A stretch of 64,000 bases of DNA. Source: Mogibacterium sp. (GTDB taxonomy: Bacteria > Bacillota > Clostridia > Peptostreptococcales > Anaerovoracaceae). The DNA is taken from contig JAFWHB010000005.1 in assembly GCA_017512145.1 (NCBI GenBank), positions 31,296 to 95,295 of the forward strand. Direction: 5' to 3'. This document shows, piece by piece, positions 16,464-25,114 of the stretch (position 1 is the stretch's first letter; the number at the start of each line of letters is the position of its first letter). The notes beneath the pieces were generated by a model that had not been told where the DNA came from, searched no databases, and saw nothing but the letters and a program-made list of their open reading frames with translations. The position numbers were made by a program, and so were the translations under genes.

Positions 16464-17552
16464 TTATCTGATGATTCCTCCGCCGAGCACGTACTCGCCG
16501 TCATATACAACTACTGACTGTCCGCGTGTGATCGCTCTCTGCGGCTCATCGAATATGATCCTGACCGAGTCTTCCGAAATCGGAATTACCGTCGCCGGAG
16601 CCTCATGATGTCTGTACCGGATCCTCGCTGATGCCCTTACATCGCCGGATGGTGCAGCCATTGAGACCCAGTTAAAGCTCTCAGCCGTAAGTTCTCTTGT
16701 AAATAGCTCTTCGTTGTCTCCGAGGATAACACGGTTCCTGTCAGTGTCAAGTTCCAGAACATATGCAGGCTTCTTAAGAGCCAGCCCGAGGCCCTTACGC
16801 TGACCGATGGTGTAGTTGATGATGCCCTTGTGTCTGCCCATCACTGTGCCGTCGGTACTGACAAAATCCCCCGGCGGATAGTCATGTCCTGTGTATCCGC
16901 AGATGAAAGCTGCATAATCACCGCCAGGAACGAAGCAAATATCCTGGCTCTCCCTCTTCTTTGCTGTAACAAGATCGAGAGACCCAGCTATCTCCCTGAC
17001 TTCCTGCTTGGTCATGTTGCCGAGCGGGAAGAGCGTGCGCGAGAGCTGCTCCTGAGTCAGATCATACAGGAAATAGCTCTGGTCTTTGCCAGGATCAGCG
17101 CCCTTGCGAAGCATGAATCTCCCCGATGGAGACTTCTCGATAACAGCATAATGACCGGTTGCGATGCTGAGAGTGGACTCTTCATTCCCTTCAAGAAGGT
17201 CACTTGCGCTCAGTTCATACAGCCTGTCGAACTTCAGGTACTTGTTGCAGGCGACACACGGATTAGGAGTCGCGCCATGCTCATATGCGCTGACAAATCG
17301 GTCTATTACTTCGCGCCTGAAATCAGGCCGCATGTCGTATACAACATAGCTTATGCCAAGCTTATTGGCAACCGCACATGCATCCTCTATGCTGCTGAGA
17401 GAGCAGCACGTCTTGTCTGTGATGCCTATGGTCTCGTTATCAAATAATCTCATTGTGGCACCAGTCACTTCATAGCCCGCTTCACGCACCAGGTACGCAG
17501 CGACACTTGAGTCTACGCCACCACTCATGCCAACAAGAGCCTGTTTTGTCAT
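16464..17552 (-). CDS. mnmA: tRNA-uridine 2-thiolase
   Basis: Adds sulfur to U34 of Glu, Gln and Lys tRNAs. It is 362 residues from the ATG at 17552, where ggag stands at good distance; a TTG at 17564 is less likely. PP-loop SGGVDSSVAAYL (about 9-20), catalytic cysteines in TPNPCVACNKYLKF and ESQDICFVPGGDY, the central and beta-barrel C-terminal domains (GQRKGLGLAL, GQSVVVYDGEYVLGGG). First gene of the mnmA-hydE-def-hsmA run, with 14-22 bp gaps. Confidence 0.93.
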   Translation of the reverse strand: MTKQALVGMSGGVDSSVAAYLVREAGYEVTGATMRLFDNETIGITDKTCCSLSSIEDACAVANKLGISYVVYDMRPDFRREVIDRFVSAYEHGATPNPCVACNKYLKFDRLYELSASDLLEGNEESTLSIATGHYAVIEKSPSGRFMLRKGADPGKDQSYFLYDLTQEQLSRTLFPLGNMTKQEVREIAGSLDLVTAKKRESQDICFVPGGDYAAFICGYTGHDYPPGDFVSTDGTVMGRHKGIINYTIGQRKGLGLALKKPAYVLELDTDRNRVILGDNEELFTRELTAESFNWVSMAAPSGDVRASARIRYRHHEAPATVIPISEDSVRIIFDEPQRAITRGQSVVVYDGEYVLGGGIIR

Positions 17553-17729
17553 GTTGTTCTCCAATTCTTGCTTTCCTCTCTTATACCGATAGCATAATTC
17601 TACTATTTGTTATCTTTTCTGTATAGGTCAATCTTTCCAAACCCTTTTAATGCTATACTTGGATTATAGCAAGGATATCGTGTATATAAGTAGTACTAAC
17701 GAACGGACCCGTCATCAAGGAGAATTAAA
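17553..17729. other. Divergent promoter region, mnmA / dihydropyrimidine dehydrogenase-like gene
   Basis: AT-rich, 177 bp. On the plus strand TTGGAT, 18 bp, TATATA (about 17659-17688) is a plausible promoter for the gene at 17730. The minus-strand promoter is not clear. No hairpin or leader peptide seen. Confidence 0.4.
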
Positions 17730-19238
17730 ATGGAACACATTAGTGAACAATATGTTATGACTTTCGGATCCGAGGTCAGCAAATGCTTACTTTGTCTTGA
17801 TCCGCCTTGTACAAAAGCCTGCCCGCAGCACACTGATACGGGCAAAGTTCTAAGATCTCTGTATTTCAGGAATTATATCGGTGCGGTCAAGAATCTTGAC
17901 TGCGACTGCACATATTGCAATTCTCCATGCGAGCAAGCCTGCCTCCTGAGTGAGTCTACTTTTCCAGTCGACATCCGTGAGGTCTTCATGCAGGTAAAAC
18001 AGGCTGCTCCGAGTCTTCCGGAAAACAAACTCGATCAGGTGGATCTGACCGCAGAGATATGCGGCATAAAGCTTGAGAATCCATTCCTCCTGTCATCTTC
18101 AGTTGTCTCAAGTTCGTACGACATGTGCAAACGAGCCTTTGAAGCTGGATGGGCCGGAGCATCCTTCAAAACGATCTGCAGCTTTCCGCAGCATGAGACT
18201 TCTCCAAGATTCTCTGCCATCAGCCATCACTCCAACGCCTTCTGCGGGTTCAAGAACATAGAACAACTCTCAGACCACAGCGTTGAAGAGAACATGGAGA
18301 TATTTGAAAAACTCAGAGAAGAATTCCCTACCAAAGTAATAGTCGCCTCTATAATGGGACAGAATGAGCAGGAATGGACTGAGCTCGCAGCTAAATGCGA
18401 GAAAGCCGGAGCCTCTGTCATCGAGTGCAATTTCTCATGCCCTAATATGGAAGATGATGATCTTGGCATCACGATCGGCCAATCACCAGAGCTCGTCGAG
18501 AGGTTTACCCGCGCTGCTAAGAGAGGCACAAGCCTGCCAGTACTTGCAAAGCTTACACCTAATATAACTGACATGGTTCCTATTGCGCTTGGGGCAAAGC
18601 GCGGAGGAGCAGATGGTATCTCAGCCATTAATACGATCAATTCAATCACCGGTGTAGATATCGACACTCTCGTTGCAGAACCTGCAGTGCAGGGCAAATC
18701 TATTATAGGCGGATACTCCGGCAATGCTGTGAAGCCGATAGCTCTCAGATTCATCTCTGATCTCACCAGATGCACCGAGCTTGAAAATATGCACATAAGC
18801 GGCATGGGCGGTATTGAGACCTGGCGTGATGCTCTTGAGTTCATACTTCTCGGTGCCGGAAGCCTGCAGGTAACTACTGCCGTTATGCAGTACGGATACA
18901 GAATCATCGAAGATCTGATCGAAGGCCTTGAGGAATATATGAAGAGCAAAGGCATCTCATCTATCCATGATCTCATCGGAAGCGCAGCAGGTACCATTGT
19001 GGATCACCGCAGCATAGAGAGAGATACAATATTGTATCCGGTATTCAACTATGATCTCTGTATCGGCTGTGGCAGATGCTATATATCCTGCATGGACGGC
19101 GGCCATCAGGCAATAAAAATCGACCCGGAAACCCGCACACCAATACTTGTAGGCAGCAAGTGCGTAGGCTGTCATCTGTGCAGATTGGTCTGCACGACCA
19201 AAGCGATCGGAACATCAAAGAAAGTAGTTAAGAAGTGA
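17730..19238 (+). CDS. Dihydropyrimidine dehydrogenase-like protein without FAD/NAD domains
   Basis: 502 residues, ribosome binding site aaggag. Domain order: N-terminal Fe-S domain of GltD/PreT type with nine cysteines (C19, C22, C27, C31, C58, C60, C63, C67, C71); an FMN TIM barrel of PreA/dihydroorotate-dehydrogenase type (about 105-405; GIKLENPFLLSSS, AKLTPNITDMV, GGYSGNAVKPIALR); and two C-terminal 4Fe-4S motifs (CIGCGRC, CVGCHLC). This equals mammalian DPD domains I, IV and V fused, with the FAD and NADPH domains missing. The loop that carries the catalytic cysteine in DPD (ACGQDPEL) reads TIGQSPEL. It is probably an FMN/Fe-S oxidoreductase using ferredoxin or a partner; the substrate may not be uracil. 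Confidence 0.8.
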   Translation: MEHISEQYVMTFGSEVSKCLLCLDPPCTKACPQHTDTGKVLRSLYFRNYIGAVKNLDCDCTYCNSPCEQACLLSESTFPVDIREVFMQVKQAAPSLPENKLDQVDLTAEICGIKLENPFLLSSSVVSSSYDMCKRAFEAGWAGASFKTICSFPQHETSPRFSAISHHSNAFCGFKNIEQLSDHSVEENMEIFEKLREEFPTKVIVASIMGQNEQEWTELAAKCEKAGASVIECNFSCPNMEDDDLGITIGQSPELVERFTRAAKRGTSLPVLAKLTPNITDMVPIALGAKRGGADGISAINTINSITGVDIDTLVAEPAVQGKSIIGGYSGNAVKPIALRFISDLTRCTELENMHISGMGGIETWRDALEFILLGAGSLQVTTAVMQYGYRIIEDLIEGLEEYMKSKGISSIHDLIGSAAGTIVDHRSIERDTILYPVFNYDLCIGCGRCYISCMDGGHQAIKIDPETRTPILVGSKCVGCHLCRLVCTTKAIGTSKKVVKK

Positions 19239-19245
19239 CATAAAA

Positions 19246-19276
19246 CGGCAGCCGTTTCCGGCTGCCGCACTTTTTT
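19246..19276. terminator. Bidirectional terminator
   Basis: CGGCAGCCG-tttc-CGGCTGCCG with TTTTTT on the plus strand and TTTTA on the minus strand, between converging genes. Confidence 0.88.
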
Positions 19277-19290
19277 CACATTTTTGCTAT

Positions 19291-19719
19291 TTATGATATG
19301 GCTTTATTCTGAAATGCTTTAAGCTGGTCTGTCATCTCCTGAGCTGTTTTCTGATCCATCTTGTATCTGATAAGCACAACCCCTAAATAGATCACCACGA
19401 CACTGCCAGCTACTGCAGCAACCTGCATGGCATATCCACTTATGTTTCCTCTGAAAACCATCGCTTCGATTATTGCCACAATGATGATCAGCTGAATGAT
19501 CTTATGTATCAGCGCCTGTCTTACGCTCAGTTCCCTATTAGTATACATGATGAAGCTTGGAATGCAGGCAAGAAAACCGTAGATCAGAGGATAGATCATC
19601 ACTTCGTATCCGAATTTCTGATCAGGAGCGAACAGTGAACCGGTCACATACATCGCGACATTGATCAGGACCGTGCTTATAAAGAAATATTTTGCTGTCT
19701 CTATTATCCTTTCTTTCAT
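19291..19719 (-). CDS. DUF3021-type four-helix membrane protein
   Basis: 142 residues with four hydrophobic segments (about 12-30, 40-58, 70-88, 98-118). Size, topology and position directly after a LytTR gene match the DUF3021 family. Such proteins are paired with LytTR regulators and are thought to hold them at the membrane or inhibit them. It starts 3 bp after the regulator stop codon. No signal peptide. Confidence 0.75.
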   Translation of the reverse strand: MKERIIETAKYFFISTVLINVAMYVTGSLFAPDQKFGYEVMIYPLIYGFLACIPSFIMYTNRELSVRQALIHKIIQLIIIVAIIEAMVFRGNISGYAMQVAAVAGSVVVIYLGVVLIRYKMDQKTAQEMTDQLKAFQNKAIS

Positions 19720-19722
19720 TTC

Positions 19723-20160
19723 TTACCTCGAGATTTTTTCCTTGACTTCGGTGACATACTTGCGCGAAATGATGACATCCTCGCCATTCATCAGCTGGCA
19801 CATGTATCTCCCGTTCAGAGCGGGTCTTATGGATTCGACCTTCATAAGATTGACGATCACAGATTTCGATATGCGGACAAATCTGTTCCCGGAGAGAGCT
19901 TCCTCAAGCTCATACAGCCTGAGCCCGGACTCATAGCAAGCCTCCTGCAGATAAATGAAGGTTTTGTTTTCTACAGATTCTGCATAGAATATGTCCGCAA
20001 GCGGAATGCTGACCTGTGAGTCTCCGTCCTTTCCGTCTATCCTGCCCTGACGCGATTCTATGAAACGTACTATCTCCTTTATATTGGAGTCCACTCTGTG
20101 ACAGCCTATTCTTATATACTCTTTCTTATCTTCGCCAATCGTGATTACTTCTATTTCCAT
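19723..20160 (-). CDS. LytTR-family DNA-binding regulator without receiver domain
   Basis: 145 residues. The C-terminal LytTR domain (about 48-145) has IPLADIFYAESVENKTFIYL, NRFVRISKSVIVNLMKVESI and VIISRKYVTEVKEKI. The N-terminal 45 residues are short and are not a response-regulator domain. LytTR proteins bind direct repeats spaced about two helical turns apart; a pair with 20-bp period lies at 21624-21655 upstream of the adjacent gene. Probably an operon with the hydrolase (6 bp gap) and DUF3021. Confidence 0.85.
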   Translation of the reverse strand: MEIEVITIGEDKKEYIRIGCHRVDSNIKEIVRFIESRQGRIDGKDGDSQVSIPLADIFYAESVENKTFIYLQEACYESGLRLYELEEALSGNRFVRISKSVIVNLMKVESIRPALNGRYMCQLMNGEDVIISRKYVTEVKEKISR

Positions 20161-20166
20161 ATCTCA

Positions 20167-21528
20167 TCAATAGCTTTCTTCTACAAATGTTCCGCTCCCT
20201 TTCAGGTAGTGATCGAAGAATCTGAGGACAAGCGTATTTACCTGATCAATACACACTTCCGGATCGACGTCACCCGTACCAAGAGCCTTAGCTATAAAAG
20301 GCGAGATGAGAGGCAGATCCGTAAAGTTCATATGACCACTTCCCTTGAAATACGTCGTGTGACCATCGGCCGCATTGTCCATTATAACATTATTCACATA
20401 ATCCTTTTGCAGCTTGTATGCTTCCTCGCAGCTTTCCTGATGATTCTGATTCCTTACATCAAGGACAGGTGTTGCATATGGCTCAGTGTTGCATATCTCC
20501 TCGCCGTCTTCGATGCCTAGAACCTCTCCGAACATCGTTCCGTCGAGATCTATGACCGCGGAAACATCGCTTCTTCGCCCGGCGGTAACGGAAGTGGCTC
20601 CTCCCATTGAGTGTCCGAAGAGTCCGATCTTCTCTGTATCAATGAGCGAGAGTGCGCGGCCGACATCACTGCGGCTTCCGTCGCTACTGAATGCCCATGA
20701 TCCGTCAGGTTCTGCCTTGACGGCTGATTTGATCGTATCGAGTACAAAGTTCATATCATCGAGCCGCAGCTTCATCGCTTTGGACATGATATCAAAAGTC
20801 GTTTCCGCGTCATATTCATTGTTCTCGATTTTTATTGCGGACTGTATGAAGCCCATATCCACCGGAACCGTCTTGCCGGCCGAATCAGTCGTAAAGAATG
20901 AATGATGCGGATGATCAAGTGCGATGACCACGTATCCGTTGCTTGCAAGTTCCATATACGCAGACATATTGCTCTGATAATAACCGAAAGCGCCATGGCT
21001 GAAAACTACCAGCGGCAGTGAATGAGCTTTTATCGCATCTGTGCTTTCCGGATAGAAGAAATGTACCGGTACCTCGCGGTAAGATCCGTCGTTTTCGAAT
21101 TCATCTGCTCTTGATGAATCGATCAGAATTGCCTCAGTCTCCGCTACAGAATATTCACCTGACAGCGGGCGTCCATGGTAATCGGTAAAGATAAAAGCCG
21201 GAATCATAGCCAGTGAGATAATCAAAATGCCCAGCACCGTTCTTATAACGATCGACGGTTTACCTTTGGCAGTTTCCTTCTTTCTCCTGACGAGCCAAAA
21301 GATCGCGGAAATAATAAGCTGCAGAACAAGGATCACCAGTACTCCTTTGAATCTGAAGCTGAAATCGATTCCCGGCAGCAGCGTCATGACCAGGAATGTC
21401 ACTAATTCGACCGCTGAAACGCAAAGACGGCGCTTCGCCCATTCTCCGCGAGTGATCTTTCCGGACATTGCAAAAGCTGCAAAACCTATCTCTGTCAATA
21501 TCAAAACCAGCAACAACAGCATTTCCAT
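20167..21528 (-). CDS. Membrane-anchored alpha/beta hydrolase, PAF-acetylhydrolase-like
   Basis: 453 residues. The N-terminal 125 residues hold about four membrane helices. The rest is an alpha/beta hydrolase with oxyanion region VVFSHGAFGYYQS, nucleophile elbow GHSMGGATS, an acid near DLDG/DVRNQ and a late histidine in KGSGHMNFTDLP. This resembles platelet-activating-factor acetylhydrolase and chlorophyllase-like esterases. Likely a lipase or esterase acting at the membrane surface. The ATG has aaaggagc upstream. First gene of the LytTR/DUF3021 operon, which suggests envelope-stress control. Confidence 0.75.
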   Translation of the reverse strand: MEMLLLLVLILTEIGFAAFAMSGKITRGEWAKRRLCVSAVELVTFLVMTLLPGIDFSFRFKGVLVILVLQLIISAIFWLVRRKKETAKGKPSIVIRTVLGILIISLAMIPAFIFTDYHGRPLSGEYSVAETEAILIDSSRADEFENDGSYREVPVHFFYPESTDAIKAHSLPLVVFSHGAFGYYQSNMSAYMELASNGYVVIALDHPHHSFFTTDSAGKTVPVDMGFIQSAIKIENNEYDAETTFDIMSKAMKLRLDDMNFVLDTIKSAVKAEPDGSWAFSSDGSRSDVGRALSLIDTEKIGLFGHSMGGATSVTAGRRSDVSAVIDLDGTMFGEVLGIEDGEEICNTEPYATPVLDVRNQNHQESCEEAYKLQKDYVNNVIMDNAADGHTTYFKGSGHMNFTDLPLISPFIAKALGTGDVDPEVCIDQVNTLVLRFFDHYLKGSGTFVEESY

Positions 21529-21589
21529 GATCGGCTCCTTTCAAATGTCTTACTCTGTCTGACTCTATGTGATCTCCCGATTCGAGTGT

Positions 21590-21622
21590 AAAAAAATAAG
21601 AGGCTTCTCTTCAATAGCCTCT
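21590..21622 (-). terminator. Hairpin with U-tract between ssrA and the hydrolase gene
   Basis: Minus-strand AGAGGCT-N10-AGCCTCT followed by TATTTTTTT. Either a second ssrA terminator or an attenuator of the hydrolase-LytTR operon; the first is simpler. Confidence 0.65.
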
Positions 21623-21623
21623 A

Positions 21624-21655
21624 CGGTAAGATGCATTTTAAGCCGGTAAGATGCA
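21624..21655. promoter_or_regulatory. Direct repeat, candidate LytTR binding site
   Basis: CGGTAAGATGCA occurs at 21624-21635 and again at 21644-21655, identical over 12 bases, period 20 bp. LytTR regulators bind paired direct repeats on one face of the helix. It lies about 100 bp upstream of the hydrolase start in the same operon as a LytTR gene. The repeat is seen; the binding is inference. Confidence 0.5.
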
Positions 21656-21714
21656 AAACTCCTTGCAAACATCAGCAGTATGCGTACCATAGTCAAAGGT
21701 TATTTTCGAGTACG

Positions 21715-21747
21715 AAAAAAGCCTGAAATCGTTGAAATTTCAGGCTT
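21715..21747 (-). terminator. Terminator of ssrA
   Basis: Minus-strand AAGCCTGAAAT-ttcaacg-ATTTCAGGCTT followed by TTTT, 7 bp past the mature 3' end of tmRNA. Confidence 0.88.
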
Positions 21748-21753
21748 TATAGC

Positions 21754-22107
21754 TGGTGGAGACGGTGGGAGTCGAACCCACGTCCAAGAGTATTTCCGGA
21801 CGACTTTCTACATGCTTATCTGTGTTTTTGATTTTGCCTTGTGAGCGTCACACAGCAGACTATCACAAGACTATCCCGCTTGGTCCTCTTACGCTAGCAG
21901 GAGGTTACGTAAGAGTTTTCCTGCATGCATGACGCCGGGATTCCGGTCTGCAGGTGAACCGGAGCCGACGCGCGGTGCTGAACTATGCAGCGAGTGCGAA
22001 ATTGTTGTTTGTTTTTGCGTTTCTTTTTAACGGGTACTTTTTACGTGGATCACCGCCACGGCATGCTTATCTTCGTTCCACACACCTGTCGAAACCAGTA
22101 CATCCCC
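21754..22107 (-). ncRNA. ssrA: Transfer-messenger RNA (tmRNA)
   Basis: Rescues stalled ribosomes with SmpB. The 5' end GGGGAUG pairs over 7 bp with CGUCUCC before the 3' ACCA, and CUGGUUUCGAC is the conserved D-arm analogue. The T-arm GUUCGACUC sits near the 3' end. The tag reading frame runs from GCA at 22018 to TAG at 21983 and encodes AKTNNNFALAA. About 354 nt, a normal length. It lies directly after pncB; no strong separate promoter is visible, so it may be processed from a longer transcript. Confidence 0.95.
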
Positions 22108-22143
22108 TTAATTGCAGCCAGCGAAGTGCTGACTGCAAGTGTA

Positions 22144-23610
22144 TTACATGTTGTCTGCTCCGAACTTATGCAGCAGGTCGTGCTTGAGATTCCAGAGTGG
22201 CTTGGAAAGGTCCACATAGTAAGTCTGCGGATTCTCAAATCTCAGGCTGGAGCCCCAGAGTGTATCGATCTGCTCTTTGCATGTCTTCCTGATATCCTCG
22301 ATATCAGGCTCTTCATAGACGAGCTTGCCCTTCTCGAAGATAGGAACAAGCAGCTCCTTAGCCTCGTAGTTCTCGAGGATCTTCCTCTTCCAGACTGCGT
22401 TTGGATCGAAGATCTCATATGGCTTGCCGTCTGGCATCTCTTCATCACGGAGCATGATCACGTCGGCAAGTGCCTTGCCTGTCTCCTTGCTGAAGAATCT
22501 TACGACCTTCTTGAATCCAGGGTTGGTGATCTTCTCTACGTTCTCTGAGATCTTCATCTTAGGAACGAGCTCACCGTCATTCTTCTGGATTCCGGAGAGC
22601 TTGTAAACTCCGCCGAATACAGGTTCAGATCTTGCTGTGATCAGTCTCTCGCCTACACCGAAAGAATCGATCTGAGCGCCTTCGAGAATTACGTCTCTGA
22701 TAATATATTCATCAAGTGAGTTGCTGATTACGATCTTGCAGTCTGTGAGGCCTTCCTCGTCGAGGACCTTGCGGCACTCCTTGGTAAGATATGTGATATC
22801 TCCGGAGTCGATACGTATGCCCATCTTAGCAGGCTTGAGTTCCTTGAATACCTTGATAGCATTAGGAAGTCCTGACTTGAGTACGTTGTATGTATCGATA
22901 AGCAGTGTAGCATTCTCAGGATAGAGCTCTGTGTACTTCCTGAATGCCTCATACTCTGTGTCAAAGCTCTGAACCCAGCTGTGTGCCATTGTTCCGAGTG
23001 CCGGTACGAAGTGGTTCCTGTCAGCGATTGTGCAGGCTGTTCCGGCGCATCCTGCGATGTAGGAAGCTCTTGCTCCATAAACAGCAGCATCAGCACCCTG
23101 TGCTCTTCTTGTTCCGAACTCCATGACAGGTCTTCCCTGTGCAGCTCTGACGATCCTGTTGGACTTGGTTGCGATAAGGCTCTGATGGTTGAACTGCATC
23201 AGAATGAATGTCTCAACGTACTGCGCCTGGATCAGAGGTCCCTTAACGATCATTACCGGCTCATACGGGAATATAGGATATCCTTCCGGAACCGACCATA
23301 CATCACATGTGAATTCGAAGTCCAGCAGATACTGCAGGAATTCTTCTGAGAAGCAGTTCTTGGTTCTTAAATAATCAATATCTGCTTCTGTGAACTTGAG
23401 ACGCTTCATGTATGCGATGATCTGCTCAAGTCCGGCCATAATAGCAAATCCGCCGCCATCAGGAACTTTTCTGAAGAATACATCAAAGCATGCCTCTGCG
23501 TCGCGGATGTCTGAATTGAAGTAACCATTAGCCATTGTGATTTCATAGAAATCTGTAAGCATTGTGAGGTTGTACTCATTCAGTCTAGCGTAGTCTCTTT
23601 TCTTAGTCAT
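22144..23610 (-). CDS. pncB: Nicotinate phosphoribosyltransferase
   Basis: Salvages nicotinate to nicotinate mononucleotide for NAD synthesis. It is 488 residues, the longer Gram-positive form. Motifs: LTDFYEITMANGYF at the N-terminus, EFGTRRAQGADAAVYGARASYIAG, GTMAHSWVQSF, the phosphate site MGIRIDSGDITYL and ISNSLDEY, and GVGERLITAR. C-terminal cysteine-poor domain complete. Ribosome binding site ggggag. The small membrane-protein gene upstream on the same strand ends 31 bp away, so they may be co-transcribed. Confidence 0.93.
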   Translation of the reverse strand: MTKKRDYARLNEYNLTMLTDFYEITMANGYFNSDIRDAEACFDVFFRKVPDGGGFAIMAGLEQIIAYMKRLKFTEADIDYLRTKNCFSEEFLQYLLDFEFTCDVWSVPEGYPIFPYEPVMIVKGPLIQAQYVETFILMQFNHQSLIATKSNRIVRAAQGRPVMEFGTRRAQGADAAVYGARASYIAGCAGTACTIADRNHFVPALGTMAHSWVQSFDTEYEAFRKYTELYPENATLLIDTYNVLKSGLPNAIKVFKELKPAKMGIRIDSGDITYLTKECRKVLDEEGLTDCKIVISNSLDEYIIRDVILEGAQIDSFGVGERLITARSEPVFGGVYKLSGIQKNDGELVPKMKISENVEKITNPGFKKVVRFFSKETGKALADVIMLRDEEMPDGKPYEIFDPNAVWKRKILENYEAKELLVPIFEKGKLVYEEPDIEDIRKTCKEQIDTLWGSSLRFENPQTYYVDLSKPLWNLKHDLLHKFGADNM

Positions 23611-23641
23611 GTTTTCTCCCCTTAATAATCCAATACATTAG

Positions 23642-23908
23642 TTAGCCTTGCGGCTCCTCGGTAGCTGCAGTCTCTTCTGCTGCGGGTTCTTCAGCCGGAG
23701 CTTCTTCAGCTGCAGGCTCTTCTGCAACAGGTTCCTCTGCTGTCTCTCCAGTCCCATCCTCATAAACGACCTGCTGCTCTGCGAGCTGTCTCGGGTAGTC
23801 AAGAATAATACCCATCCTCCAGTATATGATACCGGCTGCTATCACTACGATAATCAGTGCAAGCAGGATGTCATTTATATTATGAAAGAAATTCTTGATA
23901 GCTCTCAT
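23642..23908 (-). CDS. Small membrane protein with Glu/Ala-rich tail
   Basis: 88 residues from MRAIKNFFHN. One membrane helix (about 13-32, ILLALIIVVIAAGIIYW), then a low-complexity acidic tail made of repeated AEEPAAEE-type units. The start was chosen because the promoter at 23934-23962 would start transcription too close for the longer frame. No family recognised; the tail is probably disordered and extracytoplasmic. Confidence 0.7.
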   Translation of the reverse strand: MRAIKNFFHNINDILLALIIVVIAAGIIYWRMGIILDYPRQLAEQQVVYEDGTGETAEEPVAEEPAAEEAPAEEPAAEETAATEEPQG

Positions 23909-23933
23909 TTCATTACTTCCTTTCCGATTTGTT

Positions 23934-23962
23934 ATTATACAGTCAATTTCTTGTAATTGCAA
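23934..23962 (-). promoter_or_regulatory. Promoter of the small membrane protein (and perhaps pncB)
   Basis: Minus strand TTGCAA (23957-23962), 17-bp spacer, TATAAT (23934-23939). Confidence 0.75.
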
Positions 23963-23989
23963 CGAATCAAGGTGAACTGTCTGTTTACC

Positions 23990-24018
23990 TTGAGTGGCAC
24001 TCCAATGAATGATATAAT
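23990..24018 (+). promoter_or_regulatory. Promoter of rluA-lepB-smpB
   Basis: TTGAGT (23990-23995), 17-bp spacer, perfect TATAAT (24013-24018), about 50 bp before the first start codon. Confidence 0.8.
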
Positions 24019-24067
24019 AAGCGGTGCGTATCTGGACGCTTGCACATATCTGACAGAAGGAGACCTC

Positions 24068-25081
24068 ATGCGGGATATTAATATCACATCAAATGATGCC
24101 GGACGAAGACTTGACCGTTTTCTCCGCAAATATCTCGGGCATGCGACTCTTGCTGAGATATACAAGATCATCCGCAAGGATGTCAAGGTCAACGGCAAGC
24201 GCAAGGCCGAATCATACATGCTCGCTGAGGGAGATGTTCTGACTCTCTATCTTGCCGATGAGACAATAGACAGAATGACCGGAGGCAATCCCGGCAGACA
24301 GCGCAAGGCTGACAATCACAAGGCCAAGCGTCAGTTCCGCATCATATACGAAGATTCTAACATCCTCGCTGCAGATAAGCCTTACGGGCTTCTGACCCAC
24401 GGTGACTCTCACGAGAAGAAGAATCACCTCGCCAATCAGGTCAAGGATTATCTGATCGAACAGGGCGAGTTCGATCCATCATCAGAGAAGGTGTTCTCAC
24501 CTGCTCCTGCCAACAGAATAGACCGCAATACGACCGGACTTGTTCTGTTTGGCAAGACAGCTGCATCTCTCAAGTCTCTGAACAAGATGATCCGTGACGA
24601 CATGATCGACAAGTTCTATCTTACGATCGTCCACGGAAGACTCACTGAGGAGATGACGCTCACAGGTTCTCTGATCAAGGATCAGGACACTAACAAGGTC
24701 AGCATTTCTGCGGATGATTCTGAAGGGCTTCACATCGTAACGGTCGTAAGACCGGTCGAGACCTTCACATACGCAGAAGGCTTCACTGCTACTTTGGTAG
24801 AAGTACATCTTGTGACCGGCAGATCGCACCAGATCAGGGCGCATCTTGCGAGCATCGGTCACCCTGTCATAGGCGATACCAAGTATGCAGCCAGATCATC
24901 ACGGAAGGCGAATGACTATCTCAGCCGCACCTTCCGCCTCTCAACACAGCTCCTGCACGCATACAGGATCGAGTTCAGAGAGACAACCGAGGACCTTCAA
25001 TATCTCAAGGGCAGACAGCTCACCGCTCCTGTTCCGCCGGTCTTCGACAAGATCCTCGCATCAATGCGCGAGGGCAGATAA
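24068..25081 (+). CDS. RluA-family pseudouridine synthase
   Basis: Isomerises uridine to pseudouridine in rRNA or tRNA. It is 337 residues from the ATG with agaaggaga upstream. N-terminal S4 RNA-binding domain (about 1-70, GRRLDRFLRKYL), then the catalytic domain with ILAADKPYGLLTHG, the catalytic aspartate in NRIDRNTTGLVLFGKT and VHLVTGRSHQIRAHLASIGHPV. Closest in layout to RluC/RluD types with an S4 domain; which uridine is modified cannot be read. First of a three-gene operon. Confidence 0.88.
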   Translation: MRDINITSNDAGRRLDRFLRKYLGHATLAEIYKIIRKDVKVNGKRKAESYMLAEGDVLTLYLADETIDRMTGGNPGRQRKADNHKAKRQFRIIYEDSNILAADKPYGLLTHGDSHEKKNHLANQVKDYLIEQGEFDPSSEKVFSPAPANRIDRNTTGLVLFGKTAASLKSLNKMIRDDMIDKFYLTIVHGRLTEEMTLTGSLIKDQDTNKVSISADDSEGLHIVTVVRPVETFTYAEGFTATLVEVHLVTGRSHQIRAHLASIGHPVIGDTKYAARSSRKANDYLSRTFRLSTQLLHAYRIEFRETTEDLQYLKGRQLTAPVPPVFDKILASMREGR

Positions 25082-25114
25082 GCTATTTCAACCATAATCT
25101 GAAGGGAGACTCTC

